Shown: positions 8,913 to 17,547 of the stretch, piece after piece | Numbering within the stretch: the stretch's first letter is position 1 | How the letters are laid out: the number at the start of each line of letters is the position of its first letter | Source of the DNA: Neisseria sp. | Lineage (GTDB): Bacteria > Pseudomonadota > Gammaproteobacteria > Burkholderiales > Neisseriaceae | DNA: 64,000 bases | Direction: 5' to 3' | Assembly (NCBI GenBank): GCA_030528455.1 | Contig: JAUMYW010000010.1 | Location: 1 to 64,000 of the forward strand | Translations under genes and position numbers: made by a program | The notes under the pieces: generated by a model | The model's database searches: none | Seen by the model: the letters and a program-made list of their open reading frames with translations, nothing else | Told to the model about the DNA's origin: nothing

Positions 8913-9812
8913 TTAGGCGGTCAATGTGCCTTTGGTGGACGGCATTTGTCCGGCCATGCGCTCGTCAAATTCCACCGCCATGCGCAAGGCTCTGCCGAAA
9001 GCTTTGAATACGGTTTCGGCTTGGTGGTGGGCGTTTTTGCCGCGCAGGTTGTCGATGTGCAGCGTCATCATCGCGTGATTGACCAAGCCGTGGAAAAATT
9101 CGCCGAACAAATCGACATCAAAACGGCCGATTAGGGCGCGGGTAAAGTCGATGTTGTATTCCAAACCGGGACGGCCGGACAGGTCCAGCACCACGCGGCT
9201 CAATGCCTCGTCAAGCGGTACATAAGCATGACCGTAGCGGCGGATGCCGCATTTGTCGCCCAAGGCCTGTTTCAAAGCCTGACCGAGCGTAATGCCGATG
9301 TCTTCAACCGTGTGGTGGTCGTCGATATGCAGATCGCCGTTGCAGGTGATTTCCAAATCAATCAGGCCGTGACGGGCTATTTGGTCGAGCATATGTTCCA
9401 AAAACGGTACGCCGGTTTCGAAACGGGTTTTTCCGCTGCCGTCTAAGTTCAATTTCACGCAAATCTGTGTTTCCGAAGTATTGCGTTCGACCGTAACCGA
9501 ACGGCTTGCCCCGGTTACGGCAGGCTGCCCTGCAGACGGCATATTTTCCAAGCCGTCTGCATCCGGAACCGCCTGCGGTGCATGTACTTCGTCCATCCAG
9601 CCTTTGGGTTTGCCCATACCTTGTTCGAGTTTTTCTGCCAAGATGTTGGTGATGCCCCTGCTACTTTCGTCGTTTTTCTCCAAACGGCCGCGCAACTGGT
9701 GCAGCGAAGCCGGGTTGGTATAGCCGCAGGCGCGGGCGAGTGCGGAAACGTTTCCCGCTTCTTCGACCAAACGGAAAAAATTATCGCGGCGGATGTTTTT
9801 TTTATGGTTCAT
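8913..9812 (-). CDS. hisB: Imidazoleglycerol-phosphate dehydratase HisB with N-terminal HTH-like extension
   Basis: The C-terminal ~193 residues are a complete IGP dehydratase (step 7 of histidine synthesis). They include the metal-binding HHTVEDIG segment, the second [15 protein letters not shown] histidines and [18 protein letters not shown]. The preceding ~105 residues are not part of the enzyme. [20 protein letters not shown] resembles a helix-turn-helix of the kind used to read DNA, followed by a proline-rich linker. From memory, Neisseria meningitidis HisB has a similar extension, so this is a lineage trait. Whether it binds DNA is unknown. The gene follows hisC with a 90-base gap. Confidence 0.93.
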   Translation of the reverse strand: MNHKKNIRRDNFFRLVEEAGNVSALARACGYTNPASLHQLRGRLEKNDESSRGITNILAEKLEQGMGKPKGWMDEVHAPQAVPDADGLENMPSAGQPAVTGASRSVTVERNTSETQICVKLNLDGSGKTRFETGVPFLEHMLDQIARHGLIDLEITCNGDLHIDDHHTVEDIGITLGQALKQALGDKCGIRRYGHAYVPLDEALSRVVLDLSGRPGLEYNIDFTRALIGRFDVDLFGEFFHGLVNHAMMTLHIDNLRGKNAHHQAETVFKAFGRALRMAVEFDERMAGQMPSTKGTLTA

Positions 9813-9902
9813 AGTATTTACCTTTCAAACCGGTTCAGTCATATTATCGGCCGGTTGTTATGTTGTTATATTGGTTGGCGTTTAATCATGGGAGAGTATG
9901 TT

Positions 9903-10976
9903 TTATAACGAAACACTCCGAACAACAGCCAAAACCTTATCATTCTGCTCGGGCGTTCCGATGGTGAACCGCAAACACTGCTCCAACAGCGGATGGCTGC
10001 CGTGCAGTTTTTTAATCAAAATGTTTGCTTGTTTTAAAGCTGAAAACACTTTTTCCGCATCGGCAACGCGCACGGTAAGAAAATTCGCTTCGCTGGGGAA
10101 CGGCTGCACCCCGGGAAGCGCGGCAAAGGCAGCAGACAGACGGAAGCGTTCGTTTTTCAGCAAAGCGGTTTTTTCTTCTATCCATTCGCGGTGCTTCAAG
10201 GCGAATTCCGCCGCTGTCAGGCTGAGCCGGTTCATATTGTAAGGCGGGGTGATTTTGGCCAATTCGTTCATCAGCTTCGGGTGGCCGCAGGCATAACCCA
10301 GACGCAGTCCGGCAAAACCGATTTTGCTCAAAGTACGCATCACCACCAGATTTTCGCAGCTGCCCGCCAGATTCAGAAAACTGTCGCTGCTGAACGAACC
10401 GTAGGCCTCATCAACCACCACGATGCCGTCTGCAGCTTCCAGCACGGCTTCGATTTCCTCGCGGGCAAAGCGCACGCCGGTCGGATTGTTCGGATAGGCC
10501 AGAAACACCAGCGCGGGCCGGAGTTCTTTTACTGCCGCCAAAACGGCCGGCAGATTCATGGAAAAATCCCCGTTCAGCGGCACGCCAATATATTCCATTC
10601 CGTAAAGTGCGGCATTGTGTTTATACATCACGAAGCTCGGCTCGACCGCCAGCATTTTCGAGCCCTTTTGCGCCGTCAGCATGGACAGAAGCTGAATCAG
10701 CTCGTCCGAACCGTTACCCAATGCGATTTGCGCTTCATCGGGAATGCCGAATGCCTGCCTCAATGCCGTCTGCAGACCGCAAGTTGCCGGATTGGGATAC
10801 AAATTCAAAGGTGCGGCGGCCAATTCGTCGGCCAATTCCGCCGCCATTTCCTCCGGAAAGCGGTAAGGCAGTTCCATTGCATCCAGTTTGATCCAATCTG
10901 CGGAAAGGTCCGCCACTGGATAAGCACTCAATTCCCTGATATCGGCACGCACCGCCTGCAATATATCTTTTCCCAT
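9903..10976 (-). CDS. hisC: Histidinol-phosphate aminotransferase HisC
   Basis: A 357-residue PLP-dependent class I/II aminotransferase that converts imidazole-acetol phosphate to histidinol phosphate. Seen in sequence: substrate/cofactor segment ALGNGSDELIQLL near residue 86, the AYPNNPTG motif near 160, VVVDEAYG near 187-194, and the PLP lysine K218 in TLSKIGFAGLRLGY. The start MGKDILQAVRADIRELSAY at 10976 matches family N termini; the upstream 31 codons look non-coding. It is probably transcribed with hisB; other his genes lie 5 kb away. Confidence 0.96.
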   Translation of the reverse strand: MGKDILQAVRADIRELSAYPVADLSADWIKLDAMELPYRFPEEMAAELADELAAAPLNLYPNPATCGLQTALRQAFGIPDEAQIALGNGSDELIQLLSMLTAQKGSKMLAVEPSFVMYKHNAALYGMEYIGVPLNGDFSMNLPAVLAAVKELRPALVFLAYPNNPTGVRFAREEIEAVLEAADGIVVVDEAYGSFSSDSFLNLAGSCENLVVMRTLSKIGFAGLRLGYACGHPKLMNELAKITPPYNMNRLSLTAAEFALKHREWIEEKTALLKNERFRLSAAFAALPGVQPFPSEANFLTVRVADAEKVFSALKQANILIKKLHGSHPLLEQCLRFTIGTPEQNDKVLAVVRSVSL

Positions 10977-11204
10977 TTTCACAGCCGTCTGATAAAATAA
11001 AATATACAAAATATAACATATTCCCTTTCCAAACGTTATCTTTTCCGCCTCTGCTGCAAAATCCAACATTATCGGCGGCCGTCAGAGCCGTCCGCACATC
11101 AGCAACAGATGCAGACGGCATCCGACCCGGTTTTCTTGATTTTTCGTCCTTTACGCTTTATAACAGCAGCTTTTGTCCGACACCTTTCGGGGTGAACATC
11201 ACAT

Positions 11205-12176
11205 ATGAGCCATACCGTCCGACTGCAATTCAACGATATTGACAACACCGTGCTGCAACGCCTGTGCGGCCCGCTCGACTGCCATTTGGCATCATTGGGC
11301 AAAGCATTGGAAATTCAAATCAGCCGCCGTTTCAACGATTTCACCTTTCTCGGTACGCACGCGCACGCAGGCCGCCGCACCCTGTTGATTTTGGCCGACT
11401 TGGCGGAAAAGCGCGATTTGGAAGAACACGATATCCGATTGGCCGCAGTCGAAGCCAAAACGCAGGACGAAGCCGAATACCGGCCGCAAACCCGCGATAC
11501 GCAATATACTTTCCGTACCAAACGCGGCAGCATCGGCGGCCGCACGCCGCGTCAGAACGGCTACATCCGCGCCCTGCTCAACCACGATGTCGTATTCGGA
11601 CTCGGGCCTGCCGGTACGGGCAAAACCTATCTGGCCGTGGCTGCTGCCGTTGATGCGATGGAAAAACACCAAATCGAACGCATCGTATTGGTTCGTCCCG
11701 CCGTTGAAGCCGGCGAAAAACTCGGTTTTCTGCCCGGCGACCTCGCCCAAAAAGTCGATCCCTATCTGCGCCCGCTTTACGACGCTCTGTATGATTTGAT
11801 GGGTTTCGACCGAGTAACCAAGCTCTTGGAAAAAGGCCTGATTGAAATCGCGCCGCTGGCCTATATGCGCGGCCGCACGCTCAACGGCGCGTATGTGATT
11901 TTGGACGAAGCACAAAACACCACGCCCGAACAAATGAAAATGTTTCTGACGCGTATCGGCTTCGGCGCAAAAGCCGTAATTACCGGCGATTTGAGCCAAA
12001 TCGATTTACCGCGCAACATCAAATCGGGTTTGAAAGACGCCCAAGAAAAACTCGGCGGTATCGAAGGCCTGTATTTCCACACCTTTACCAGCGAAGACGT
12101 GGTGCGCCACCCATTGGTGCAGAAAATCGTCGAAGCCTACGATGCGGCGGAAGACCCTTCCGAGACAAAACACTGA
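11205..12176 (+). CDS. ybeZ: PhoH-like ATPase (YbeZ)
   Basis: A 323-residue PhoH-family ATPase. The N-terminal ~110 residues are a KH-like RNA-binding region, followed by the P-loop [12 protein letters not shown] near residue 137 and Walker [23 protein letters not shown] near 230. It partners with YbeY in rRNA and ribosome quality control in other proteobacteria, and the next gene here is ybeY. ATG at 11205 is the start. It is the first gene of a plus-strand run ybeZ-ybeY-corC-DUF808-lnt, the common proteobacterial ybeZYX-lnt order with one addition. Confidence 0.95.
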   Translation: MSHTVRLQFNDIDNTVLQRLCGPLDCHLASLGKALEIQISRRFNDFTFLGTHAHAGRRTLLILADLAEKRDLEEHDIRLAAVEAKTQDEAEYRPQTRDTQYTFRTKRGSIGGRTPRQNGYIRALLNHDVVFGLGPAGTGKTYLAVAAAVDAMEKHQIERIVLVRPAVEAGEKLGFLPGDLAQKVDPYLRPLYDALYDLMGFDRVTKLLEKGLIEIAPLAYMRGRTLNGAYVILDEAQNTTPEQMKMFLTRIGFGAKAVITGDLSQIDLPRNIKSGLKDAQEKLGGIEGLYFHTFTSEDVVRHPLVQKIVEAYDAAEDPSETKH

Positions 12177-12187
12177 ATCTTCCGCCC

Positions 12188-12224
12188 TGCAGACGGCCTG
12201 TTGTACACAAAGATGCCGTCTGCA
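12188..12224. repeat. Inverted DUS pair between ybeZ and ybeY
   Basis: TGCAGACGGC (12188-12197) and GCCGTCTGCA (12215-12224) form a 10-bp stem with a 17-base loop. No U tract follows, so it is probably an uptake-signal pair that may weakly attenuate rather than end the operon. Confidence 0.6.
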
Positions 12225-12256
12225 GCCCTCCGCTTCCCAATCTTTCCGAGAACACC

Positions 12257-12772
12257 ATGAAAACCGCCAAACGCTATCCTTTCCTCCGTCTGTTAAACGA
12301 ACGTTTCCGTCTGCACATGGAAAACGCCTCGTCTTTTTCCGACCTGCCATCTGAAAAACAATTCCGCCTCTGGGCATGGCAGGCCGTCAAAACCGCCTAC
12401 CGGCACGCCGAAATCGGACTGGTTTTATTGGACGAAAACGAAGCCCGCGCCTACAACCGCGATTACCGCAGCAAAGACTATGCCACCAATGTTTTAAGTT
12501 TTGCGTTTAACGAAGGCGAACTGCTGCCCGAACAGGACGACGGCGTTTTGCGCGGCGACATCGTCATCTGCCCGCAGGTTGTCGCCCGAGAAGCCGCAGA
12601 ACAAGGCAAAAATCTTGAAGCGCACTTCGCACATCTGACCGTACACGGCGTGCTGCATCTGATGGGCTACGACCATATGGAAGACGGCGAAGCCGAAGAA
12701 ATGGAAGCACTTGAAATCCGTTTGTTAAATCAGTTAGCATACGCCAACCCTTACGCACAGGACGAAATCTGA
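12257..12772 (+). CDS. ybeY: Endoribonuclease YbeY
   Basis: A 171-residue zinc metalloendonuclease for 16S rRNA maturation and ribosome quality control. The hallmark HGVLHLMGYDH (H-x3-H-x5-H) lies near residues 130-140 and binds zinc. RSKDYATNVLSFAF is the conserved substrate-groove segment. Length fits the family. The ATG at 12257 follows the ybeZ stop by 80 bases, and corC begins two bases after its stop, so ybeY and corC are probably translationally linked. Confidence 0.96.
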   Translation: MKTAKRYPFLRLLNERFRLHMENASSFSDLPSEKQFRLWAWQAVKTAYRHAEIGLVLLDENEARAYNRDYRSKDYATNVLSFAFNEGELLPEQDDGVLRGDIVICPQVVAREAAEQGKNLEAHFAHLTVHGVLHLMGYDHMEDGEAEEMEALEIRLLNQLAYANPYAQDEI

Positions 12773-12773
12773 A

Positions 12774-13616
12774 ATGGATGCACCCTCCGGCAGCAAGCCG
12801 AGTTTTTTCGAACGTTTGAAACAGCGCATCTCCGGCGATGCGCCCGATTCCGCCGAAGGCGTAGCCGTTTTACTGCGCCAAGCGCACGAACAGGAAGCGT
12901 TTGACGGCGACACGCTGCAACGCTTGGAAAAAGTTTTGGATTTCAGCAAATTATGCGTTCGCGATGCGATGGTTACACGCTCGCAGATGAATGTTATCAA
13001 AGCCGGCGAAAGCCCGGAACGCATTGCCGCCTATATGGTCGAAACCGCGCACACGCGCTTTCCCGTCATCGGCGAAGACAAAGACAATGTCTTGGGCATT
13101 CTCCACGCCAAAGACCTGTTGAAATACGCATTCAATCCCGAAGCGCAATTCCATTTGGAAAGCCTGCTGCGCCCCGCCGTTTTCGTTCCCGAAGGCAAAT
13201 CGCTCAATTCCCTGCTGAAAATGTTCCGCGAACAGCGCATTCACATGGCCGTGGTGGTTGACGAATACGGCGGTATTTCGGGCTTGGTTACATTTGAAGA
13301 CCTGATCGAACAAATTATCGGCGAAATCGAAGACGAATTTGACGAAGACGATTCCGCCGACCACATTTTTGCCGTTTCCGCCGAACGCTGGCGCGTACAC
13401 GCGGTAACCGAAATCGAAGACATCAATGCCTTTTTCGGCACGTCGTTCAGCAACGAAGAAGTCGATACGGTGGGCGGGCTGGTGATTCAGGAACTGGGGC
13501 ATCTGCCGGTGCGCGGCGAAAAGGTTTCCATCGGCGGTTTGCAGTTTACCGTTGCCCGCGCCGACAAACGCCGTCTGCATACGCTGATGGTCGTCCGTGC
13601 CAAAACGGACAATTGA
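12774..13616 (+). CDS. corC: CorC-family CBS-domain protein (YbeX)
   Basis: A 280-residue soluble protein with two CBS domains (residues ~70-190) that bind adenylate ligands and a C-terminal CorC_HlyC domain ending in GGLQFTVARADKRRLHTLMVV. The landmark RDAMVTRSQM opens the first CBS. Named for magnesium/cobalt efflux in enteric bacteria, the family also has a reported role in ribosome function alongside YbeY and YbeZ. No membrane segment is present, unlike CNNM-type relatives. It starts two bases after ybeY. Confidence 0.93.
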   Translation: MDAPSGSKPSFFERLKQRISGDAPDSAEGVAVLLRQAHEQEAFDGDTLQRLEKVLDFSKLCVRDAMVTRSQMNVIKAGESPERIAAYMVETAHTRFPVIGEDKDNVLGILHAKDLLKYAFNPEAQFHLESLLRPAVFVPEGKSLNSLLKMFREQRIHMAVVVDEYGGISGLVTFEDLIEQIIGEIEDEFDEDDSADHIFAVSAERWRVHAVTEIEDINAFFGTSFSNEEVDTVGGLVIQELGHLPVRGEKVSIGGLQFTVARADKRRLHTLMVVRAKTDN

Positions 13617-13721
13617 TTTCAAACGGGATTTTTCATACAGCATCGCCAAAGGCCGTCTGAAAACATTGTTCTCCGCTTTTTTTCAACGAGGCGCAAGCCT
13701 TTTCTTAAAGGAACGACCGTC

Positions 13722-14588
13722 ATGGCGTTTGCCTCTCTGTTTACCCTGCTGGACGATATTGCCGCCGTAATGGACGATGTCGCGCTGATGACGAAGCTGG
13801 CGGCCAAGAAAACCGCCGGTGTGGTCGGCGACGATTTGGCTCTGAACGCCAATCAGGTTACCGGTGTGAGTGCGGAACGCGAGCTGCCTGTGATTTGGAA
13901 GGTGGCCAAAGGTTCGCTGATCAACAAGCTGGTTCTGATTCCCGCCGCGCTGCTGCTGTCCTGGCTCACTCCTTGGCTTATTACGCCGCTCTTGATAATC
14001 GGTGGGGCATTTCTCTGTTTCGAGGGCGTGGAAAAACTGCTGCACAAACTGCTGCACCGCAGCGATACGCCGTCTGAAAACGCGATGCCTGACGAACTGT
14101 TCGATGAAAACAGCAAAATCAAAGGTGCAATCCGTACCGATTTCATTTTATCCGCCGAAATCATCATCATTGCTTTGGGCGTGGCCGATCCGAACGCGGG
14201 TTTGACGGCACGCGCGCTGATGCTGGCTTTTATCGGCATCGGCATGACGGTGTTTGTGTACGGTTTGGTCGCACTGATTGTCAAATTGGACGATTTCGGC
14301 CTGCTGCTGGTCAAACGCAGCGGCGGTGCGGCAGCCTGCGGAAAGGCGGTTATCGCGCTGATGCCTTGGCTGATGCGCGGCCTGAGCATTGTCGGCACCT
14401 TGGCAATGTTTTTGGTCGGCGGCGGCATTATTCTGCACGGTCTGCCGTTTCTGCACGAATTTCTGCACGCGCTGCATTGGGACGGCGGTCTGATGTCGCA
14501 AGTTGCCGCTCTGATTGTCGGCGTGGTTTGCGGTGCGCTGGTTTGCGCGGTCGTTCTGCCCGTGATGAAACGCTTGGGCAGGCATTAA
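13722..14588 (+). CDS. DUF808 family inner-membrane protein (YedI-like)
   Basis: A 288-residue membrane protein opening MAFASLFTLLDDIAAVMDDVALM, the hallmark of the DUF808/YedI family, with LAAKKTAGVVGDDLALNA soon after and about seven hydrophobic segments. The function of the family is unknown. AAAGGA precedes the ATG at 13722. It lies between corC and lnt in the same direction, a position not occupied by such a gene in the standard ybeZYX-lnt operon. Gaps of 105 and 55 bases contain uptake cores. Confidence 0.85.
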   Translation: MAFASLFTLLDDIAAVMDDVALMTKLAAKKTAGVVGDDLALNANQVTGVSAERELPVIWKVAKGSLINKLVLIPAALLLSWLTPWLITPLLIIGGAFLCFEGVEKLLHKLLHRSDTPSENAMPDELFDENSKIKGAIRTDFILSAEIIIIALGVADPNAGLTARALMLAFIGIGMTVFVYGLVALIVKLDDFGLLLVKRSGGAAACGKAVIALMPWLMRGLSIVGTLAMFLVGGGIILHGLPFLHEFLHALHWDGGLMSQVAALIVGVVCGALVCAVVLPVMKRLGRH

Positions 14589-14601
14589 AACGTTTCGTTT
14601 C

Positions 14602-14630
14602 ATGCCGTCTGCATCGTTTTCAGACGGCAT
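14602..14630. terminator. Mixed-dialect inverted DUS hairpin between DUF808 gene and lnt
   Basis: GCCGTCTGCA (14604-14613) pairs with TTCAGACGGC (14619-14628); both arms extend to ATGCC/GGCAT. One arm carries the CA form and the other the AA form of the uptake core, so the stem has a mismatch next to the loop. The lnt gene starts only 14 bases later, so any termination must be partial. Confidence 0.6.
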
Positions 14631-14643
14631 CATTATTCCGATT

Positions 14644-16167
14644 ATGAAAAAATTTCCTACCGTATTTCCTTATGCCGCCTCCGTTCTGCTCGGCCTGCTC
14701 ACACCGCTGACCTTCGCGCCTTATTATCAGTTCTGGCTGATGCCGCTGATATTCGCCGCATTCGTTCTGCTGCTGCAAAACCGTCTGAAAACCGCCGTGC
14801 GGCTTGCCTATCTGTTCGGACTGAGTGCCTATACCGCACAGTTTTACTGGATTGATACCGCGCTGCACGACATCGCCGGCCTGCCACAAATCTACGCCCT
14901 GCCGCTCACTCTGCTGCTGCCCGCCTATCTCGCCCTGTTTCCCGCATCGGCCGTATGGCTGTGGCGCAAAAGCGGCGCAACGCAGTTTTCAGACGGCCTC
15001 CGCAACATTGCCGCCCTGCCCGTTTTCTGGACGCTGGCCGAATTTGCCCGCGAACGCCTGCTCACCGGTTTCGGCTGGGGCGCACTCGGCTACTCGCAAA
15101 TCGCCGACCACTCGCCTTTGGCAGGTTTCGCCGCATTGGGCGGCATTCATCTGCTGACCTTCGCCACCGCACTTGCCGGCAGCCTCCTGGCAAATATGTA
15201 TACCGACCGCCTCCGTCTGCCGCTGTATGCCGTCTGCACCCTTGCGCTCGGCATAATCGGGTTTGCCGCCAAACAATACGACTTCACTCAACCGACCGGC
15301 CGCAGCAGCAGCGTCGCCCTCGCGCAAGGCAATATCGCGCAAAGCCTGAAATTCGATGCCGAAGCCTTCTGGCCGACCGTAGGACGTTATTTCAAACAAA
15401 CCGCCGACAGCCGCGCCGATATTGTCGTTCTGCCCGAAACCGCCATTCCCGTATTCCAACAGGATTTGCCGCCCGACCTGCTGCCCGAGTTCGCCGAACG
15501 CGCCGCACAAAACGGCAGCGCATTGGCCATAGGTATCGTCCGTTACAGCAACCCCGGGCGCACGGGTTACCACAACGCCATGCTGCTGGCCGACAACCGT
15601 CTGCCGCCCGAAAATTGGCAGTTTTATGCCAAAAACCACCTCGTCCCCTTCGGCGAATACAAACCGCTTAACACCCTGACCGAACCGCTATACCGACTGA
15701 TGAACATACCTTTGGCCGACTTTCAACGCGGCGGCGCAGCGCAAGCACCGTTTGACATGAAAGGGCAGAAAGTTGCGTTTAATATTTGTTACGAAGACGG
15801 CTTCGGCGACGAACTCATCGCCTCCGCCCGCCAATCTACCCTTCTGGCCAACGCCAGCAATATGGCGTGGTACGGCAAATCAAACGCCATGTACCAACAG
15901 TTGCAGCAATCTCAGGCACGCGCTTTGGAACTCGGCCGCTACATGATACGCGCCACCAATACCGGTCTGACTGCCGTTATCGACAACAAAGGCCGCATTA
16001 CTGCCGCCCTCCCGCCCAACACCGCCGCCGTGCTGCACGGCACGGTGCAGGGATTCGGCGGCCAAACGCCGTATATGATGCTGGGAGGTTCTCTGCCTTG
16101 TGTTGTCCTGCTGGCTTTTGCCGCCGTCTGCCTGCTTCTCCGCCGAAACAAACCGAAAAATCCATAA
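14644..16167 (+). CDS. lnt: Apolipoprotein N-acyltransferase Lnt
   Basis: A 507-residue inner-membrane enzyme that adds the third acyl chain to lipoprotein N termini. About six membrane segments span residues 1-200, then a nitrilase-fold periplasmic domain with the E-K-C triad: Glu in VVLPETAIP near 275, Lys in YAKNHLVPFGEY near 335, and Cys in FNICYEDGFG near 385. The start MKKFPTVFPYAASVLLG at 14644 is preferred over a longer frame that begins inside the hairpin. A GCCGTCTGAA core lies inside the coding region near 14986 and a GCCGTCTGCA core near 15228. Confidence 0.95.
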   Translation: MKKFPTVFPYAASVLLGLLTPLTFAPYYQFWLMPLIFAAFVLLLQNRLKTAVRLAYLFGLSAYTAQFYWIDTALHDIAGLPQIYALPLTLLLPAYLALFPASAVWLWRKSGATQFSDGLRNIAALPVFWTLAEFARERLLTGFGWGALGYSQIADHSPLAGFAALGGIHLLTFATALAGSLLANMYTDRLRLPLYAVCTLALGIIGFAAKQYDFTQPTGRSSSVALAQGNIAQSLKFDAEAFWPTVGRYFKQTADSRADIVVLPETAIPVFQQDLPPDLLPEFAERAAQNGSALAIGIVRYSNPGRTGYHNAMLLADNRLPPENWQFYAKNHLVPFGEYKPLNTLTEPLYRLMNIPLADFQRGGAAQAPFDMKGQKVAFNICYEDGFGDELIASARQSTLLANASNMAWYGKSNAMYQQLQQSQARALELGRYMIRATNTGLTAVIDNKGRITAALPPNTAAVLHGTVQGFGGQTPYMMLGGSLPCVVLLAFAAVCLLLRRNKPKNP

Positions 16168-16186
16168 ATATTTTTTAAAATCAAAA

Positions 16187-16225
16187 AGATGCCGTCTGAA
16201 CCTTCATACTATGCAGACGGCATCT
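16187..16225 (+). terminator. Mixed-dialect DUS terminator after lnt
   Basis: AGATGCCGTCTGAA pairs with TGCAGACGGCATCTT around an 11-base loop. A run of A precedes it. The left arm is GCCGTCTGAA (16191-16200) and the right arm is the CA form (16212-16221). It separates the lnt operon from the rpmE2 promoter. Confidence 0.7.
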
Positions 16226-16282
16226 TGCTTGCAGTTTTTCTTCTTCCAAGCAGTCTGCAAATTCCACACTCTTTTTTTTGAA

Positions 16283-16311
16283 TTGACAAGTTTCCGACAA
16301 GCTCCGATAAT
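16283..16311 (+). promoter_or_regulatory. Consensus sigma-70 promoter of rpmE2-rpmJ2
   Basis: TTGACA at 16283-16288 and GATAAT at 16306-16311 are separated by exactly 17 bases. Transcription would start near 16318, about 33 bases before the rpmE2 ATG. The -10 overlaps the dyad at 16309-16327, so binding there would block RNA polymerase. Confidence 0.75.
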
Positions 16312-16327
16312 GTTACATTATAACATT
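16309..16327. promoter_or_regulatory. Zur-like operator
   Basis: A 19-base dyad with arms AATGTTA and TAACATT around CATTA. This matches the known Zur palindrome type (AATGTTATA-TATAACATT). It sits over the -10 and start of the promoter for the zinc-free L31/L36 paralogues, which are classic Zur targets. Repression under zinc-replete conditions is the expected outcome. Confidence 0.75.
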
Positions 16328-16350
16328 AAAATTAATTATGAAAGGCTATT

Positions 16351-16626
16351 ATGAAAAGCGGCATTCATCCTGAAAACTACCGTACGGTTTTATTTTTCGA
16401 CAGCAGCGCCGGCGAAGGCTGGCTGATTCATTCCTGTGCAGACACCCACGGCAAAACCATGGTGTGGAAAGACGGTCGTGAATATCCCGTTTTCATGCTG
16501 GATACTTCTTCCGCCTCCCACCCCGTATACACCGGCAGACAGCGCGAATACGCCACCGAAGGCCGCGCCAGCAAATTTGCCAACCGTTTCGGTTCTATGC
16601 TCGGCTCGCTCAGAAAGGACCAATAA
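16351..16626 (+). CDS. rpmE2: Type B ribosomal protein L31 (zinc-independent)
   Basis: A 91-residue L31 of the C-minus type. It begins [19 protein letters not shown] and lacks the CxxC zinc ligands of ordinary L31. In other bacteria this paralogue replaces the zinc-containing L31 when zinc is scarce, freeing zinc for other uses. AAAGG precedes the ATG at 16351. The gene is directly followed, without any gap, by rpmJ2, and both sit under a promoter with a Zur-like operator. Confidence 0.95.
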   Translation: MKSGIHPENYRTVLFFDSSAGEGWLIHSCADTHGKTMVWKDGREYPVFMLDTSSASHPVYTGRQREYATEGRASKFANRFGSMLGSLRKDQ

Positions 16627-16752
16627 ATGCAGATTCTCTCTTCGCTCAAAGCAGCCAAAAAACGCCACCGCGACTGCCAAGTCGTCCGCCGCAAAGGCAA
16701 AGTATACGTTATCTGCAAAAGCAATCCGCGTTTCAAAGCACGCCAACGCTGA
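16627..16752 (+). CDS. rpmJ2: Ribosomal protein L36 paralogue (short gene)
   Basis: A 41-codon gene whose ATG directly follows the rpmE2 stop (TAA-ATG). The protein begins [20 protein letters not shown] and ends NPRFKARQR. It has only two cysteines (residues 17 and 30), not the CxxC...C...H zinc set of standard L36. It is therefore the zinc-independent L36 form that usually accompanies L31B, and should be co-regulated with rpmE2. Confidence 0.93.
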   Translation: MQILSSLKAAKKRHRDCQVVRRKGKVYVICKSNPRFKARQR

Positions 16753-16973
16753 TGCGCTTTGACGGCAAAATCTCCCTTGGCCGGGTAACGTTTTAAACAA
16801 CCGCCGATGCCGTCCGCACCTGCAGACGGCATCAATACTTTGCCGCTCCCCTTACCGATAACAACAGCCGCTATCGCGGTACGGCTGATTTCCAAGCCCG
16901 TCTATGCGGCAAACCGTTCCACCAAACAAAAACAGCAGCACTGAACCATGCCGCTGTTTTACTCTGCCGGACG

Positions 16974-17465
16974 TCAGTGACGATGGTGTTCATGAGCGTG
17001 ATGATTGTGGTCGTGATTGCGGTGATGGTGGTGCACTCCTCCCGCATTCGGTTGCACTCTCACTTCAACCCTCTGTTTGCCGCCGTGCTTGAATTGCAAA
17101 GTCAGCGGAAAGGTTTTATCCGCTTTCAGAGTGTGTTTCAAACCCATCAGCATGACATGATAGCCTCCCGGCTTCAATTCCAGCGTTTTGCCTTTAGGCA
17201 ATGCCAAACCGCCCGCTTTTTCACGCATTTTCATCATGCCGTTTTCATGAATATGCTCATGGATTTCCACCTTTTCCGCCACGGGGGAAGATGCGCCGAT
17301 CAGCACATCGTCTTTTTGACTGTGGTTTGCCAGCCCCATAAACACACCGCCCATACTCATGCCGTCCACGGTTTCCCTTGCCCAGGCGTTTTCCGCGCGA
17401 ATGCCGGAAGCCAAAGCAGCCTGCGCCAACAATGCGGCAACAATGCCGAAACAGATTTTTTTCAC
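16974..17465 (-). CDS. PCu(A)C-type periplasmic copper chaperone
   Basis: A 163-residue exported copper carrier of the kind that feeds cytochrome oxidase assembly. The signal peptide ends LAQAALA-SGIRAENAWAR. Copper ligands are visible in VEIHEHIHENGMMKM and the later GYHVMLMG, the usual H/M pattern. The last 20 residues form an unusual His-rich tail (HHHH, HDHNHH, HEHHRH) that could bind extra metal. The start is a GTG at 17465 with AAAGGA upstream; longer frames would lack a signal peptide. It is downstream of dgkA and gshB on the same strand. Confidence 0.88.
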   Translation of the reverse strand: MKKICFGIVAALLAQAALASGIRAENAWARETVDGMSMGGVFMGLANHSQKDDVLIGASSPVAEKVEIHEHIHENGMMKMREKAGGLALPKGKTLELKPGGYHVMLMGLKHTLKADKTFPLTLQFKHGGKQRVEVRVQPNAGGVHHHHRNHDHNHHAHEHHRH

Positions 17466-17547
17466 AATACAATCCTTTTGACAGAAAACTATCGAAAACC
17501 GGCACAGCGATGCCGTCTGCATGCAATTGCTGCAAAACAGGCAGGCA

